Assembly: GCA_013348725.1 (NCBI GenBank)
Contig: CP054689.1
Location: forward strand, 1,786,501 to 1,850,500
DNA length: 64,000 nt
Source of the DNA: Ectothiorhodospiraceae bacterium 2226
GTDB taxonomy: Bacteria > Pseudomonadota > Gammaproteobacteria > GCA-013348725
Direction: 5' to 3'
Shown: piece after piece, positions 38,154 through 47,042 of the stretch
Numbering within the stretch: the first letter of the stretch is position 1
Layout of the letters: each line of letters opens with the position of its first letter
The notes under the pieces: model-generated
Told to the model about the DNA's origin: nothing
What the model saw: the letters and a program-made list of their open reading frames with translations, nothing else
Database searches by the model: none
Position numbers and translations under genes: made by a program

Positions 38154-38332
38154 CCGTGGCATACGCCTGCAGTCCCCGCCAGCCGGCCCGGGCGGCGGCA
38201 GGGCAGCGGCATCGCGTTCGGCCGTCTGATACGGGGTAGCAGTCGGATGCGGTTTTCTGCGCACGGGCTGCGGCCGCGGCCGCCGGGGCCGTCTACGCAC
38301 CCTCATGTCCACCCTCATATCCGCCGGTGTTG

Positions 38333-39244
38333 CTAGCGTGAGAAGACCGCCATGCCTGTGGGCGCGAAGATCTGCCCGCTGTAGTAGCGGGAATCGGCGG
38401 ACGCGAGAAAGACGTAGCTCGGCGCCATCTCGATCGGCTGGGCGGGGCGGCCCCAGAGCGTGTCCTTGCCGAACTCGCCGACGAACTGTTCGTCGCGGGT
38501 CGAGGGGATGAGCGGCGTCCACACGGGTCCGGGTGTCACGCAGTTGATGCGGATGCCCCGCTTGGCGAGCGTGGGGGCGAGTGACTTGGTGAGGTTGTCG
38601 ATGGCCGCTTTGGTCCCAGCGTAGTCGGTCAGGTAGGGGTTGCCGGTGGCTCCCACCACCGAGCCGGTGTTGATTATGCTGTCGCCCTCGTGCAGGTGCT
38701 CCAGCGCGGCCTGTGTCACCCAGAAGTACGAGAAGATGTTGGTGCGGAACGTTCGCTCGAGCTGCTCGGGCGAGATATCGGCGAACTCGCTCGTCTCGAC
38801 GTGATAGGCGGCGTTGTTGACCACGATGTTCAGCCCGCCGAACGCCTCGACCGTGCGCGCCACTAGGCTGCGGCAGTGCGCCGGGTCTTGAAGGTCTCCG
38901 TCCATCGCGAGCGCGCGGCGCCCGGCCTTCTCGATCCACCCGGTCGTGTCGCGGGCGTCCTCGTGCTCGTTGAAGTAGGAGATGGCTACGTCGGCACCTT
39001 CGCGCGCGAATGCGATCGCCACGGCGCGCCCGATGCCGCTGTCGCCGCCGGTAATGAGCGCCTTCTTGCCCTTCAGCTTGTTGCCGCCCTGGTAGGACAC
39101 CTCGCCGTGATCGGCCTGCGGGTCCATGCGTGAATCGAGCCCGGGCCACTCTTGAACCTGGGCGCGTGGCGGACCGGGAAGGCGCTCGTCCGTGAGCGGA
39201 TTCATGTTCAGGTTTGCCCCGTGGTGCTGTCCTTTGCTGGTCAT
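38333..39244 (-). CDS. short-chain dehydrogenase/reductase (YghA/GSP39-like)
   Basis: This is a 303-residue NAD(P)-dependent oxidoreductase. The extended N-terminus (PGLDSRMDPQADHGEVSYQG) is typical of the YghA/general-stress-protein 39 subgroup. The Rossmann motif is ALITGGDSGIGRAVAIAF, and the structural motif is VVNNAAYH. The catalytic Ser and Tyr-Lys are in IINTGSVVG and YAGTKAAID. The C-terminal end GQIFAPTGMAVFSR is normal. A stress-related carbonyl reductase role is expected; the substrate is unknown. Confidence 0.92.
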   Translation of the reverse strand: MTSKGQHHGANLNMNPLTDERLPGPPRAQVQEWPGLDSRMDPQADHGEVSYQGGNKLKGKKALITGGDSGIGRAVAIAFAREGADVAISYFNEHEDARDTTGWIEKAGRRALAMDGDLQDPAHCRSLVARTVEAFGGLNIVVNNAAYHVETSEFADISPEQLERTFRTNIFSYFWVTQAALEHLHEGDSIINTGSVVGATGNPYLTDYAGTKAAIDNLTKSLAPTLAKRGIRINCVTPGPVWTPLIPSTRDEQFVGEFGKDTLWGRPAQPIEMAPSYVFLASADSRYYSGQIFAPTGMAVFSR

Positions 39245-39670
39245 CGCTGGGTCTCCCTCCAGAGAGCGTCTTGCTCAAGCGGAAGCGCTGGATCAGGGGT
39301 ATATCCTGCCGCGCCGGGGATCGCGAAATCCCTTCACCATAGCGCCGAGCGGCGTATTTGCAATGAACCCTTGGCAAGCTCGCTGATTCGCTTCCGCACG
39401 GCCGGTTGATCTGAATCGCCCGAGCGCCCGCAGCTAGCGGAGCCATAACTCGAGCGGCGCCGCGCATTACGTGAGATGAAGAATGAGCCGCCTCACGGAG
39501 GGAGCGTAGCTGTAGCTGCTTACTGGAGAGAGGGGCGCTGAACGAGTGCGGGACTACTTTCCACCTGCGAATTAATGGTTTAGGGAAGACGTATGGCAGC
39601 CAAGAAGGGGGCCATGATCCGCATCGGAGTGCCCCCACCTTGTAGGCCGCCCCGCGCCCGGATGCGGGGC
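39245..39670. other. intergenic region, 426 bases
   Basis: Upstream of the dehydrogenase gene and downstream of the MEDS kinase gene, both on the minus strand. No gene or repeat recognised. Confidence 0.4.
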
Positions 39671-41101
39671 CTAGGGAGCGGTGCTCGCCGCGGGCTGTGC
39701 CGGCGCTAACGGCAGGCGGATGACGAAGCGCGTGCCTCGCCCGTCTTCGGGCGTGTGCACCGCGATGTCGCCCCCGTGCATGCGGATCGCCGCCCGGCAT
39801 AAGTGCAGGCCGAGCCCCAGGCCGGACTTCTCGGGGTGGAGACGCTTGTACCGCTCGAATACCTGCTCGCGGGCGGCAGGCGGAATGCCCGGGCCGTAGT
39901 CCCGCACGCTGATGAGTACGTAATCCTGCTCGCCGACCAAGTCGACCTCGATGGCGGTGCCGGAGGGGCTGAACTTAATGGCGTTGTCCAGGAGGTTGGT
40001 CATCGCCTGCTCGATCCGCAGGCGGTCCACCAGGGTAGGCGGCGCGGCATGAGCGCGCAGGCGTATGCGGTGGGTCGGTGCAGCGGCCTGCGCGGCGTCG
40101 ACGCAGTCGCGCACGAGTGCCTCGAGGTCGCACGGCTCGGGATCGATCGGGAGCGCGCCCTCCGCGAGGCGCGCTGCATCGAGGAGGTGCTCGATCAACC
40201 GCGCCTGCTTGTCGCTCTGGCGGAGAATCCCCTGAAGCGCGCTGTGAAGCTGATCATCCTGGGCAGCGGCGCTGCGGCGGAGGGTCACGAGCGCGGCCTC
40301 CGCGAAGCCCATCACGCCCGCGAGCGGCCCGCGCAGCTCATGCCCCAGCATCTGCAGCATCTCGTCCTTGGCGGCGAGTGCTGCCTCGGCCTCGGCGCGC
40401 GCCGCGCGCTCCTCGGCAAGTGCCGCGCGCTCTCGTTCGAGCTCGCCCTGTCGGCGCAACTGGCTCACCATCCACTGGACGCGTTCTGCGGCCTCGGTGC
40501 CTTCGATAACGGCCTGCGGCGGCTCGTAATAGAGATTCGGGTAGGTCTGGTCCTCGAGCGCCACCACCGGGTGGACGCGTAGCGCGTCATGGCACACGCC
40601 CGCCGGAAAACGCGTTTGGTCGTAAAGGCACACGGCCACCAATGGCTCGCCGGGGTAGAGGTCGTTGCCGAGCGCCTCGTAGTGGATGAGCTTGTTATGG
40701 CCGACCCCCATTTGCAGCGCCCAGGTCATCTCGGCGACCACCCTCAGGCCGTCGTAACCCGCGTGCAGCGCGTCGTTTATCGCCTGACGCACGTAGCCGA
40801 TCATCGCCACGGGGTCGAAGCTGCCGTTGGGGAACGAAACCTCCCAGCGGTCGACCAGCACGAGCGCGCCGCGCGCTTCTGCACCCCGCACATCGATGCC
40901 CAGTTCGGTGAGGCGTGCGCGTACAGGGTCCGCGCCGTGCTCGCCCACCACGAACACGCTGCGCTCGTTGGTGCGATGCAGGCCGGCGGCGAGAAACGGC
41001 GCGACCATTTGGATCGGATCGTCACCCTCGCCATACAGCAGGCAGGCATGCTGTCCTCGGTGGAGATCCTCAATCCTTCGGCTGTCGCTGCATCCGCCCA
41101 T
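39671..41101 (-). CDS. MEDS-domain sensor histidine kinase
   Basis: This is a 476-residue cytosolic kinase from ATG 41101, preceded by gggaggag; the frame upstream has no family sequence. Residues 10-190 form a MEDS (DcmR-type sensory) domain: HRGQHACLLYGEGDDPIQMV and LRVVAEMTWALQMG. A coiled coil (ERERAALAEERAARAEAEAA) joins it to HisKA (MLGHELRGPLAGVMGFAEA) and HATPase (MTNLLDNAIKFSPSG; RDYGPGIP; GLGLGLHLCRAAI). MEDS domains occur with one-carbon or redox sensing. No cognate regulator is adjacent. Confidence 0.9.
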   Translation of the reverse strand: MGGCSDSRRIEDLHRGQHACLLYGEGDDPIQMVAPFLAAGLHRTNERSVFVVGEHGADPVRARLTELGIDVRGAEARGALVLVDRWEVSFPNGSFDPVAMIGYVRQAINDALHAGYDGLRVVAEMTWALQMGVGHNKLIHYEALGNDLYPGEPLVAVCLYDQTRFPAGVCHDALRVHPVVALEDQTYPNLYYEPPQAVIEGTEAAERVQWMVSQLRRQGELERERAALAEERAARAEAEAALAAKDEMLQMLGHELRGPLAGVMGFAEAALVTLRRSAAAQDDQLHSALQGILRQSDKQARLIEHLLDAARLAEGALPIDPEPCDLEALVRDCVDAAQAAAPTHRIRLRAHAAPPTLVDRLRIEQAMTNLLDNAIKFSPSGTAIEVDLVGEQDYVLISVRDYGPGIPPAAREQVFERYKRLHPEKSGLGLGLHLCRAAIRMHGGDIAVHTPEDGRGTRFVIRLPLAPAQPAASTAP

Positions 41102-41438
41102 GCGCTCCTCCCATTGTGTCGACGCCGCCGCGCGTTGGCTGTGGGGGCTGAGGCTCGGTAGGGTATGACGTCCCTTCCGGAAGGGTATGAGGGTACCAGG
41201 AATTTTGCGCTTCGGCCCGTCACGGGCGGGGCCCCTTGCCTGAGCCGTGAGCGGTGGGATCCGACCGTTGACAGGGCGCACGACATTTGCGGCATTTCCT
41301 TCCCGCGCTAGCCGCCGAGCGGCACAGCCGGGGGCTGCTCGGTCGCGCGGGCGCGGAGCCATCCCCTTGTTGTAGGTGACATGACGTGATATCTGAGGGT
41401 TGCACGGCGCAGCCGCGACACGTCGCATCGGGGGGGTC
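41102..41438. other. divergent intergenic region, 337 bases
   Basis: Separates the MEDS kinase (minus) and a secreted protein gene (plus). No gene supported; it should contain both promoters. Confidence 0.4.
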
Positions 41439-42947
41439 ATGAGCAGCCGGCGATCATCGTACGCATTCATGTTGGTGTGGCCCCTCGTCACGTGCTGCGC
41501 GTGGGCGGCTGAGCATGGGCTGGATTTCTCCGGCGGGCGTACCTACTTTGAGCAGGCCTACATCCAGCCGAGCATCACGCGCATCGCCTTCGACGATGGC
41601 GAGGTGGTGCTGAACGACCGCTACCGGGCGCCGGCCGCTGCCTTCGAACGTGGCGTGTGGCCCGTCCCGCCGCCCTTGGACGATACCGCGCCGTGGGTGC
41701 GTCCGCTGTATCCCGATCCCGCCAGTCCGCCGCCGTCCTGCGTCGCCACACGCGTCAAGGTGCCCGAGGCGCTGCCGCAGCCGCCCCGCGCGCTGGCCTG
41801 TGCACAAGACCGCTGGCTGCTGTTCACGGGCGGCTATTGCCCGGAGGGCGAGAATATCACCGGGCGCATCTGGTTCTCGCGAGCTGGCGTGCTCGAGGAG
41901 CTGAACGTCATACCCCGATGTCATTCGCCGAACGCCGGGCTGATCCACGGCGACACGCTGTGGGTGGGGACCGACGAGCCGGTGGAGAAGTACGGCCCGG
42001 ACACCGGGGTGCTGCTGGAGATGGTGCGGGTGCCGGGCGAGCCGCTCCAGGTGCGTCATCACCTCAGCGGCGGCGCGATTACGGCGCTGGCGCTGGCACC
42101 GGACGAGCGCACGCTGTGGGCGGTCTCGCCGGTCGGGGTGCACCGCCTGGACCTCGAGACCCGCCGCTGGCGGCATCACTACTGGCGCTATCGTCTGGGT
42201 GACGATGGTCAGCAGATCGAACTCCACATGAGCGATGCGCCGATGTCCGCGGAAGACTACGACCTCTGGTCGCCGCTGCTGGCGCTACCCATCCTGGACC
42301 GCGGCGCCTTCATCGCCGGCTTTCACGCGGCGCCGCGCCTGCGTGAGTGGCACATTCACGTCAACTCGGTGGCCTTGTGGCCACACTACCGCGACGCGCT
42401 GCTGGCTGCTTTGTCGCGTCCAGCGGAGGAGCGTCCCCGCCAGTTCATGCACACGCACGACCGGCTGCTCATGCTGGTGCTGGACGCGCGGGTGGTGGAC
42501 GCGCAGGCGCAGATCAGCGCACTGGACCGTATGCTGCTCGCGGCCGCAAACGCCGATGATCGTCGCTTGATCGTCTCGCGCCTCAACGCCGACACGGCGG
42601 ATCGGCTGCGCGCGCACGGTTCCGTGATCGACGGTCTCGATGCCGCGGGCCTCGACGGCGAGCGCGCGTTCTACCGCGCGCTAGACGCCCGGGACGCCGG
42701 TGTGTGCGACATGCTGGCGCGCGACGCCCATGTGCGCGCCGTCGCCGAGGGCATCGTCAGGGACCAGGGCCGCGACGCGCGGACCATCGAGCGGTGCGGG
42801 GCGCCTCCCGAGCCGCCGCCGCCGAGTCCGGAGCCGCGCCCGGCTGCCCTGCCGAGGATCATGATGGGAACCGAGGTGGGTCCTCCACCCGATGGAACAA
42901 AACCTTGTGCGCATTCGAGGACCTTTGAAACCACTTGTAAGGAATGA
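41439..42947 (+). CDS. secreted protein of unknown function
   Basis: This is a 502-residue protein from ATG 41439 with a ggggggt ribosome binding site. Residues 1-24 look like a signal peptide cleaved after CCAWA. The middle (about 110-260) has propeller-like strands such as DRWLLFTGGYCPEGENITGR and ITALALAPDERTLWAVSPVG. The C-terminal third is helical and the end is proline-rich (EPPPPSPEPRPAALPR). No family is recognised. The last 56 bases overlap the following GNAT frame. A periplasmic or extracellular location is likely. Confidence 0.65.
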   Translation: MSSRRSSYAFMLVWPLVTCCAWAAEHGLDFSGGRTYFEQAYIQPSITRIAFDDGEVVLNDRYRAPAAAFERGVWPVPPPLDDTAPWVRPLYPDPASPPPSCVATRVKVPEALPQPPRALACAQDRWLLFTGGYCPEGENITGRIWFSRAGVLEELNVIPRCHSPNAGLIHGDTLWVGTDEPVEKYGPDTGVLLEMVRVPGEPLQVRHHLSGGAITALALAPDERTLWAVSPVGVHRLDLETRRWRHHYWRYRLGDDGQQIELHMSDAPMSAEDYDLWSPLLALPILDRGAFIAGFHAAPRLREWHIHVNSVALWPHYRDALLAALSRPAEERPRQFMHTHDRLLMLVLDARVVDAQAQISALDRMLLAAANADDRRLIVSRLNADTADRLRAHGSVIDGLDAAGLDGERAFYRALDARDAGVCDMLARDAHVRAVAEGIVRDQGRDARTIERCGAPPEPPPPSPEPRPAALPRIMMGTEVGPPPDGTKPCAHSRTFETTCKE

Positions 42948-43440
42948 GACTGCCGCTGACATCGCCGCGATCCGCGACGTGACCGTCGCCGCGTTCGCGA
43001 CGCTGGAGATCAGCGACCAAACCGAGCATTACATCATCGCGGCACTGCGCGCGGCCGGGGCGCTGGCGGTATCGCTGGTCGCGGAGGTGGAGGGCCGAGT
43101 GGTGGGGCACATCGCGTTCTCGCCCGTGACCGTCTCGGACGGGGCGCGCGCCTGGTACGGGCTGGGGCCGCTTTCCGTACTGCCGGATTACCAGCGGCAG
43201 GGCATCGGGACGGCGCTGGTGCAGGCCGGGCTCGTGCGCCTGAAGACCTTGGGCGCGCGCGGCTGTTGCCTGGTCGGGCACCCTGAGTACTACCGCAAGT
43301 TCGGGTTCCATAACCTGCCGGGGCTCGTGTACGAAGGCGTGCCGTCGGAGGTGTTTCTCGCGCTCTCGTTCGATGGGCGGGTGCCGCAGGGTAGGGTCAC
43401 GTTCCACCCGGCCTTCGGCGCCCGCGGCGACTCGGCCCGC
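42892..43440 (+). CDS. GNAT-family N-acetyltransferase (reading frame continues without stop to 44328)
   Basis: The recognisable domain ends near residue 180. It has RNETAADIAAIRDVTVAAF, GHIAFSPVTVSDG, the acetyl-CoA loop LSVLPDYQRQGIGTALVQAG and the end GHPEYYRKFGFHN, as in YhbS-type acetyltransferases. The given end is the domain boundary, not a stop codon. The frame stays open for another 296 codons, antisense to the DsrE gene. A frameshift just before the hairpin at 43441-43465 would give a normal-length protein. The frame starts inside the preceding gene. Substrate unknown. Confidence 0.8.
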
Positions 43441-43465
43441 GGGCGCGCGCAGGGTGCGCGCGCCC
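43441..43465. terminator. strong hairpin between convergent genes
   Basis: Arms GGGCGCGCGCA and TGCGCGCGCCC form an 11-bp perfect stem with a GGG loop. It lies 12 bases beyond the stop of the DsrE gene and at the natural end of the GNAT domain. There is no T-run on either side, so its terminator role is inferred from position. Confidence 0.5.
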
Positions 43466-43476
43466 GCACGCCTGAC

Positions 43477-43851
43477 TCAGAAGATCATCACCTGATAACC
43501 CTCGGCGGCGAGGGCACGCAGGCTGGGCAGCCCGGCGGTGCCGGGGGCGGCGTTGTCTTCCAGGCGCTTGAAGCCGGCCTGCTGGGCATCGGCGGCGGCG
43601 CCGAAGAAATCCGAGCAGGTGGCCGACACGCCGGCGACCTTATCCTGCACGGAGGTGTAGAGGCCGTTCAGCGGGTGGTCGCCCTTGGCGATGCGCGCCG
43701 CCCAGCGGGTGCCGGCGCCGAGGAAGATCAGCGTCACGTCGTCGCCTGCCTGCTTGAAGTCGTAGGTCACGCCCAAGGCGTTAAAGACGCGCCCGAGCGA
43801 TTCGTCGTTGTTGGCGTCCGGGTCGGACATCACCACGATGGCAGCCTTCAT
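43477..43851 (-). CDS. DsrE-family protein
   Basis: This is a 124-residue protein with gaggaggag upstream of ATG 43851. MKAAIVVMSDPDANNDESLG and DDVTLIFLGAGTRWAARIAK are typical of the DsrE/DsrF-like fold. The single cysteine in VSATCSDFFGAA is at the position used for sulfur binding in related proteins. It may take part in cytoplasmic sulfur transfer, fitting the apr operon nearby. It is not in a tusBCD or dsrEFH cluster, so the partner is unknown. Confidence 0.82.
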   Translation of the reverse strand: MKAAIVVMSDPDANNDESLGRVFNALGVTYDFKQAGDDVTLIFLGAGTRWAARIAKGDHPLNGLYTSVQDKVAGVSATCSDFFGAAADAQQAGFKRLEDNAAPGTAGLPSLRALAAEGYQVMIF

Positions 43852-43958
43852 GTTCTCCTCCTCCTTGGCCGGGAATGCAAAATCCGGTTAAGCATAAACA
43901 GTGTGCCGCCGGTTTGCGACCGGCGACCGCTCAGCTACCCAGCGCGGGCGCGGGGACG

Positions 43959-44948
43959 TTACTCGGGGGATCGATCGTCCGGCGCCGCCTCGTTCGCCCG
44001 GCGCAGGCGGGCTTCCACTCGCGCGGCGGTCAGCAGGCGGTCGTCGACCACCTCGGGGTACAGCGGGTGGAACCGCTCGACCTCCAGGGCATGCGCGCGG
44101 GCGGCGTGTTCCAGCCGCTCGCGCACGGGCCGGGGCAGACCGTGCATCATCAGCAGCCGCGGTGCGAGGCGCCGGATGTACAGGTCGCAAAGACGTTGCT
44201 CCTCCTCGCTTCCCCAGTCCTCGCGGATCAAGCAGGGTGGAAACGCGTCCGCGTCGTCCTGGCGCTCGAACCACGCGCCGCGCGGCTTGGACCCCGCGCG
44301 TTCCTCGATGAGCTGCTGCAGGCGGTAGTTTACGGGCGGTACGTACACGTCCTGCACCGGCTCGGGCTCAGGGACATCGAGCTGCGCGGCGGGCATGGCG
44401 ATCCACGAGGGGCGCGGGGGCGGCAGCGCCATGTCCTCGGGCTCGACGCAGGACTGCAGCAGCGCGAGGGGGCGCGCGTCCGCGCTGTCCAGCAGCCAGT
44501 ACTCGTAGCGGTCGGCCGCGGGAAAGGGCGGCGTGGCGCCGTTTATCGCCTCGAACAGGCGGTCGGTGGCGGTGTGCACGGCGATGGGAATGGGATGCGC
44601 GGCCCGGCGCGTGAGGTGTCCGCCCGTGATGGTTGCGACCAACGAATAGCGCACGTCGGGGTGGGCCCCGTTCGCGTGGCTGGGGAAGCGTCCGTCCTCG
44701 GCCAGGGAGTACTGGATGGCCCAGTTTCGGCCGTCCAGGCTCAGGGCGCGCGCCCAGGGGATCTCGGCGACCTGGACTAGGCCCACGAACGGTGACAGCA
44801 GGCGCCTGGAGTACAGACGCACCGTGTCGGTGACGAGGCGCGGCGGCCCAAGCTGCGGTTCCGCGCGTTCGTCGCGCGCGGGCGATGGTGGCGCGGCCCC
44901 GCGCCGGAGTCGGCGCAGCCAGCGGCGCGTGCTGTCGAAGAGAGGCAT
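43959..44948 (-). CDS. hypothetical soluble protein, unrecognised
   Basis: This is a 329-residue protein without membrane segments. The N-terminus is basic (STRRWLRRLRRG). The middle is mixed alpha/beta (VQVAEIPWARALSLDGRNWA; YEYWLLDSADARPLALLQSC). The C-terminal 90 residues are helical and Arg/Glu-rich (LPRPVRERLEHAARAHALEV). No domain is recognised. It is 107 bases upstream of the DsrE gene on the same strand, so they could be co-transcribed. Confidence 0.6.
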   Translation of the reverse strand: MPLFDSTRRWLRRLRRGAAPPSPARDERAEPQLGPPRLVTDTVRLYSRRLLSPFVGLVQVAEIPWARALSLDGRNWAIQYSLAEDGRFPSHANGAHPDVRYSLVATITGGHLTRRAAHPIPIAVHTATDRLFEAINGATPPFPAADRYEYWLLDSADARPLALLQSCVEPEDMALPPPRPSWIAMPAAQLDVPEPEPVQDVYVPPVNYRLQQLIEERAGSKPRGAWFERQDDADAFPPCLIREDWGSEEEQRLCDLYIRRLAPRLLMMHGLPRPVRERLEHAARAHALEVERFHPLYPEVVDDRLLTAARVEARLRRANEAAPDDRSPE

Positions 44949-45183
44949 AGGCTCGTCGATGTCCGTTCCGTTCCGGGCGGGTCCGGGCGGCGCCGCGCGG
45001 CGCCGTACGCCACCTGTCCCCCAGTCAGATCGTAGTCCTGTGTGCGGCGCGCGTCATCGACTACCTGGACCGCCGCCTTGACGGTGTCGAGCGTCGGGAG
45101 ACCGGACTGTGCGGGGACTTTTCCCGCCTTGCCGATGCTACAATCTCACGTTTCCAGCGGCATTTGTTGATGAGGACCGTATC

Positions 45184-45609
45184 GTGACACCCAATAAAGG
45201 CCGGGCCTATTTCGCGCTTGTGGGGTATCACTTCGACCCCGCCGATATCACACGCCTGCTCGAGATAACGCCGACCACGTACAACGATGCCGGCGCGCGC
45301 AGCGGCCTGGATAAGCCCGTGATCAGTTCCTGGGAGCTATCCACGGAGACCGTCACCAGTGACGAGGGCGAGGTGGATGTCTATAAGCTGACGGAGAATA
45401 TTCTGAAGCAGCTGGAGCCGGTCAAAGACAAGATCAACGCCGTGTGCAAGAGCCATAACCTGTCCCCCAGGCTGGGCGTCGTGCTGACCTTGTCCATCGA
45501 TAAGGACGAGAAAGCCCCGGAGGTCGGCTTCGGCACGCGGGTGATCCGCTTCCTGGCGGAGACCGGCGCCTTCATCAATGTGGATTATGAGCTTGCCGAG
45601 AGAAAATAA
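45184..45609 (+). CDS. DUF4279-like protein
   Basis: This is a 141-residue protein from GTG 45184, preceded by gaggac. The opening KGRAYFALVGYHFDPADITR, the segment LEITPTTYNDAGARSGLDKP and the end TRVIRFLAETGAFINVDYEL resemble DUF4279 proteins, a family without known activity often found as immunity or accessory proteins. A TACAAT hexamer at 45139-45144 could be its -10 box. A strong hairpin follows the stop. Confidence 0.7.
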   Translation: MTPNKGRAYFALVGYHFDPADITRLLEITPTTYNDAGARSGLDKPVISSWELSTETVTSDEGEVDVYKLTENILKQLEPVKDKINAVCKSHNLSPRLGVVLTLSIDKDEKAPEVGFGTRVIRFLAETGAFINVDYELAERK

Positions 45610-45622
45610 GCGTCCACAGAAG

Positions 45623-45646
45623 AAAGCACGCCCGGAGGCGTGCTTT
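45623..45646. terminator. bidirectional hairpin terminator
   Basis: A 10-bp perfect stem, AAAGCACGCC/GGCGTGCTTT, with a CGGA loop stands between the convergent DUF4279 gene and a 55-residue gene. The A and T bases at the stem base serve as a short T-tract in both directions. Confidence 0.65.
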
Positions 45647-45697
45647 CCGAAGTCTGCTTGAGTAACCGCGCGAGTTTGGGTTCGCGCAGTGATAGCC

Positions 45698-45865
45698 TCA
45701 AGGCTTCTTGGGGGTCTGGTACGGCACCTCTTTCTGAAACGGTTCCCAGGTGGTCGTGTAACCGACAAAAAACGCCCCCGGGGTAATCTCTTTCTGCGTG
45801 GTGGTCACAAAACGCGTCTTACCCTCGGGTACTTTCGGTCGAGTCTTCTGACCTTCTCCACTCAT
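45698..45865 (-). CDS. small protein (55 aa), unrecognised
   Basis: The protein begins MSGEGQKTRPKVPEGKTRFV and ends QKEVPYQTPKKP. It has a strong gaggagg ribosome binding site 7 bases before ATG 45865 and a hairpin terminator downstream, so it is very likely expressed as a single gene. It is hydrophilic and proline/lysine-rich. No family is recognised. It lies downstream of the TPR and FKBP genes on the same strand but 154 bases away. Confidence 0.6.
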   Translation of the reverse strand: MSGEGQKTRPKVPEGKTRFVTTTQKEITPGAFFVGYTTTWEPFQKEVPYQTPKKP

Positions 45866-46019
45866 GGTTAACCTCCTCTTGACTGGGATCGCTGCCAGCA
45901 TCTATAGCTGAAATGTTATTCTTGCCAAGATTTTAACGCAATTGAAGCCGGCGCATAGCGGCCGATAGATTAATTGTTTTTAGCCGCGCATTCCTGTTGC
46001 TAATACGCAAGCAATGCCG

Positions 46020-47042
46020 TTATTCAGACCTACCTAGTGCTAAGCGCGCTTTACCTAACTCCGCCGAACAGTGCTGCGCGCACAACGGCTGCAAAGCGTG
46101 CGGGAAGCATTCGAGAATCAAATCGAACTCGTCGGCGACTTCCTCTGCCAGCGCAACATCCGCGGTGAGTGCCGCCAGGACATTCTGCGCGGTCGCCTTG
46201 TTCACCCGGCAGATGACCGCCAGATGGAAGGGCAGCTGCTGCTCCATGCTGACCGTGAGTGCCTTCTCATAGGCCTTGATGGCCTCTTTCACGCGCTCCG
46301 GATTCTCCTCCGACTCACCGAGGTGCAGTAGCGCAGAACCCCGGTTGTTGTGCGTCGCCGTCAGCTCCAGGGCGTAATTGTCAGCATCGAGGACGGCGAG
46401 GGCGTTCTTGAACGCAACGACAGACTTCTGGAACGTCCGGTTCCCCTTGAGGTACCTGCCGTGCTCATGGAGCGTCAGGCCGAGCTGCTGCATGGTGCGC
46501 ATCCACTGTTCCGGCGAGGCGTCCCGCGTCCACACCATGAGCGCCTTGGTGTAAGCATCCACGGCGATCTTCAATGACTTTGCGTCCCGGGCCAGGCGAC
46601 CCAGCGCTTGGCTAGCCGTGCCGAGGTTATAGAGGGTCGTTGCCCATTCTGTCGGCAAGGCGCCCTGGCTTAACTCGCCGAGGGCACTGTTGAACGCCGC
46701 GATGGCCCTCTTATAGAGATCCTCATCGCGCTGTTGCTGTCCGATCGCCGCCAGCACGTTGCCCAGATCGTTCTGGAGCGCGACCCAAGCCACTACGTCC
46801 TGCTCCTTGAGTTGGTCGGTCAGGGCGGCTTCAAATGCTTCGGTCGCCTCAGCGTAAACATTGGCATTGAAGCGATGCTGCTCGTAGTTCCCCCGCGTGT
46901 GGCGGAAGTTGTCCATCACCGTGAGGTCGCTATCCGCCAGCGACGTTTCCGCGACATCAGGAATGAGCGAGAGGTAACGTTCGACGGCTTGCTCCAAGCG
47001 CTCATTGCCTGGATAGATGGTATAGACGTTGGAGAGCTTCAT
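46020..47042 (-). CDS. tetratricopeptide-repeat protein
   Basis: This is a 340-residue soluble helical protein with about five TPR-like units between residues 65 and 310. Examples are ALQNDLGNVLAAIGQQQRDE, WATTLYNLGTASQALGRLAR, and NNRGSALLHLGESEENPERV followed by KEAIKAYEKALTV. TPR arrays bind partner proteins. ATG 47042 overlaps the stop of the FKBP gene (ATGA), so the chaperone and this scaffold are co-translated. The cluster follows the apr operon on the same strand, but separated by a terminator. Confidence 0.8.
   Translation of the reverse strand: MKLSNVYTIYPGNERLEQAVERYLSLIPDVAETSLADSDLTVMDNFRHTRGNYEQHRFNANVYAEATEAFEAALTDQLKEQDVVAWVALQNDLGNVLAAIGQQQRDEDLYKRAIAAFNSALGELSQGALPTEWATTLYNLGTASQALGRLARDAKSLKIAVDAYTKALMVWTRDASPEQWMRTMQQLGLTLHEHGRYLKGNRTFQKSVVAFKNALAVLDADNYALELTATHNNRGSALLHLGESEENPERVKEAIKAYEKALTVSMEQQLPFHLAVICRVNKATAQNVLAALTADVALAEEVADEFDLILECFPHALQPLCAQHCSAELGKARLALGRSE

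Noticed and set aside
37983-39800. 605-residue minus-strand frame over the TetR end and the dehydrogenase gene
   Set aside because: Only low-complexity sequence; the dehydrogenase is in another frame with full family motifs.
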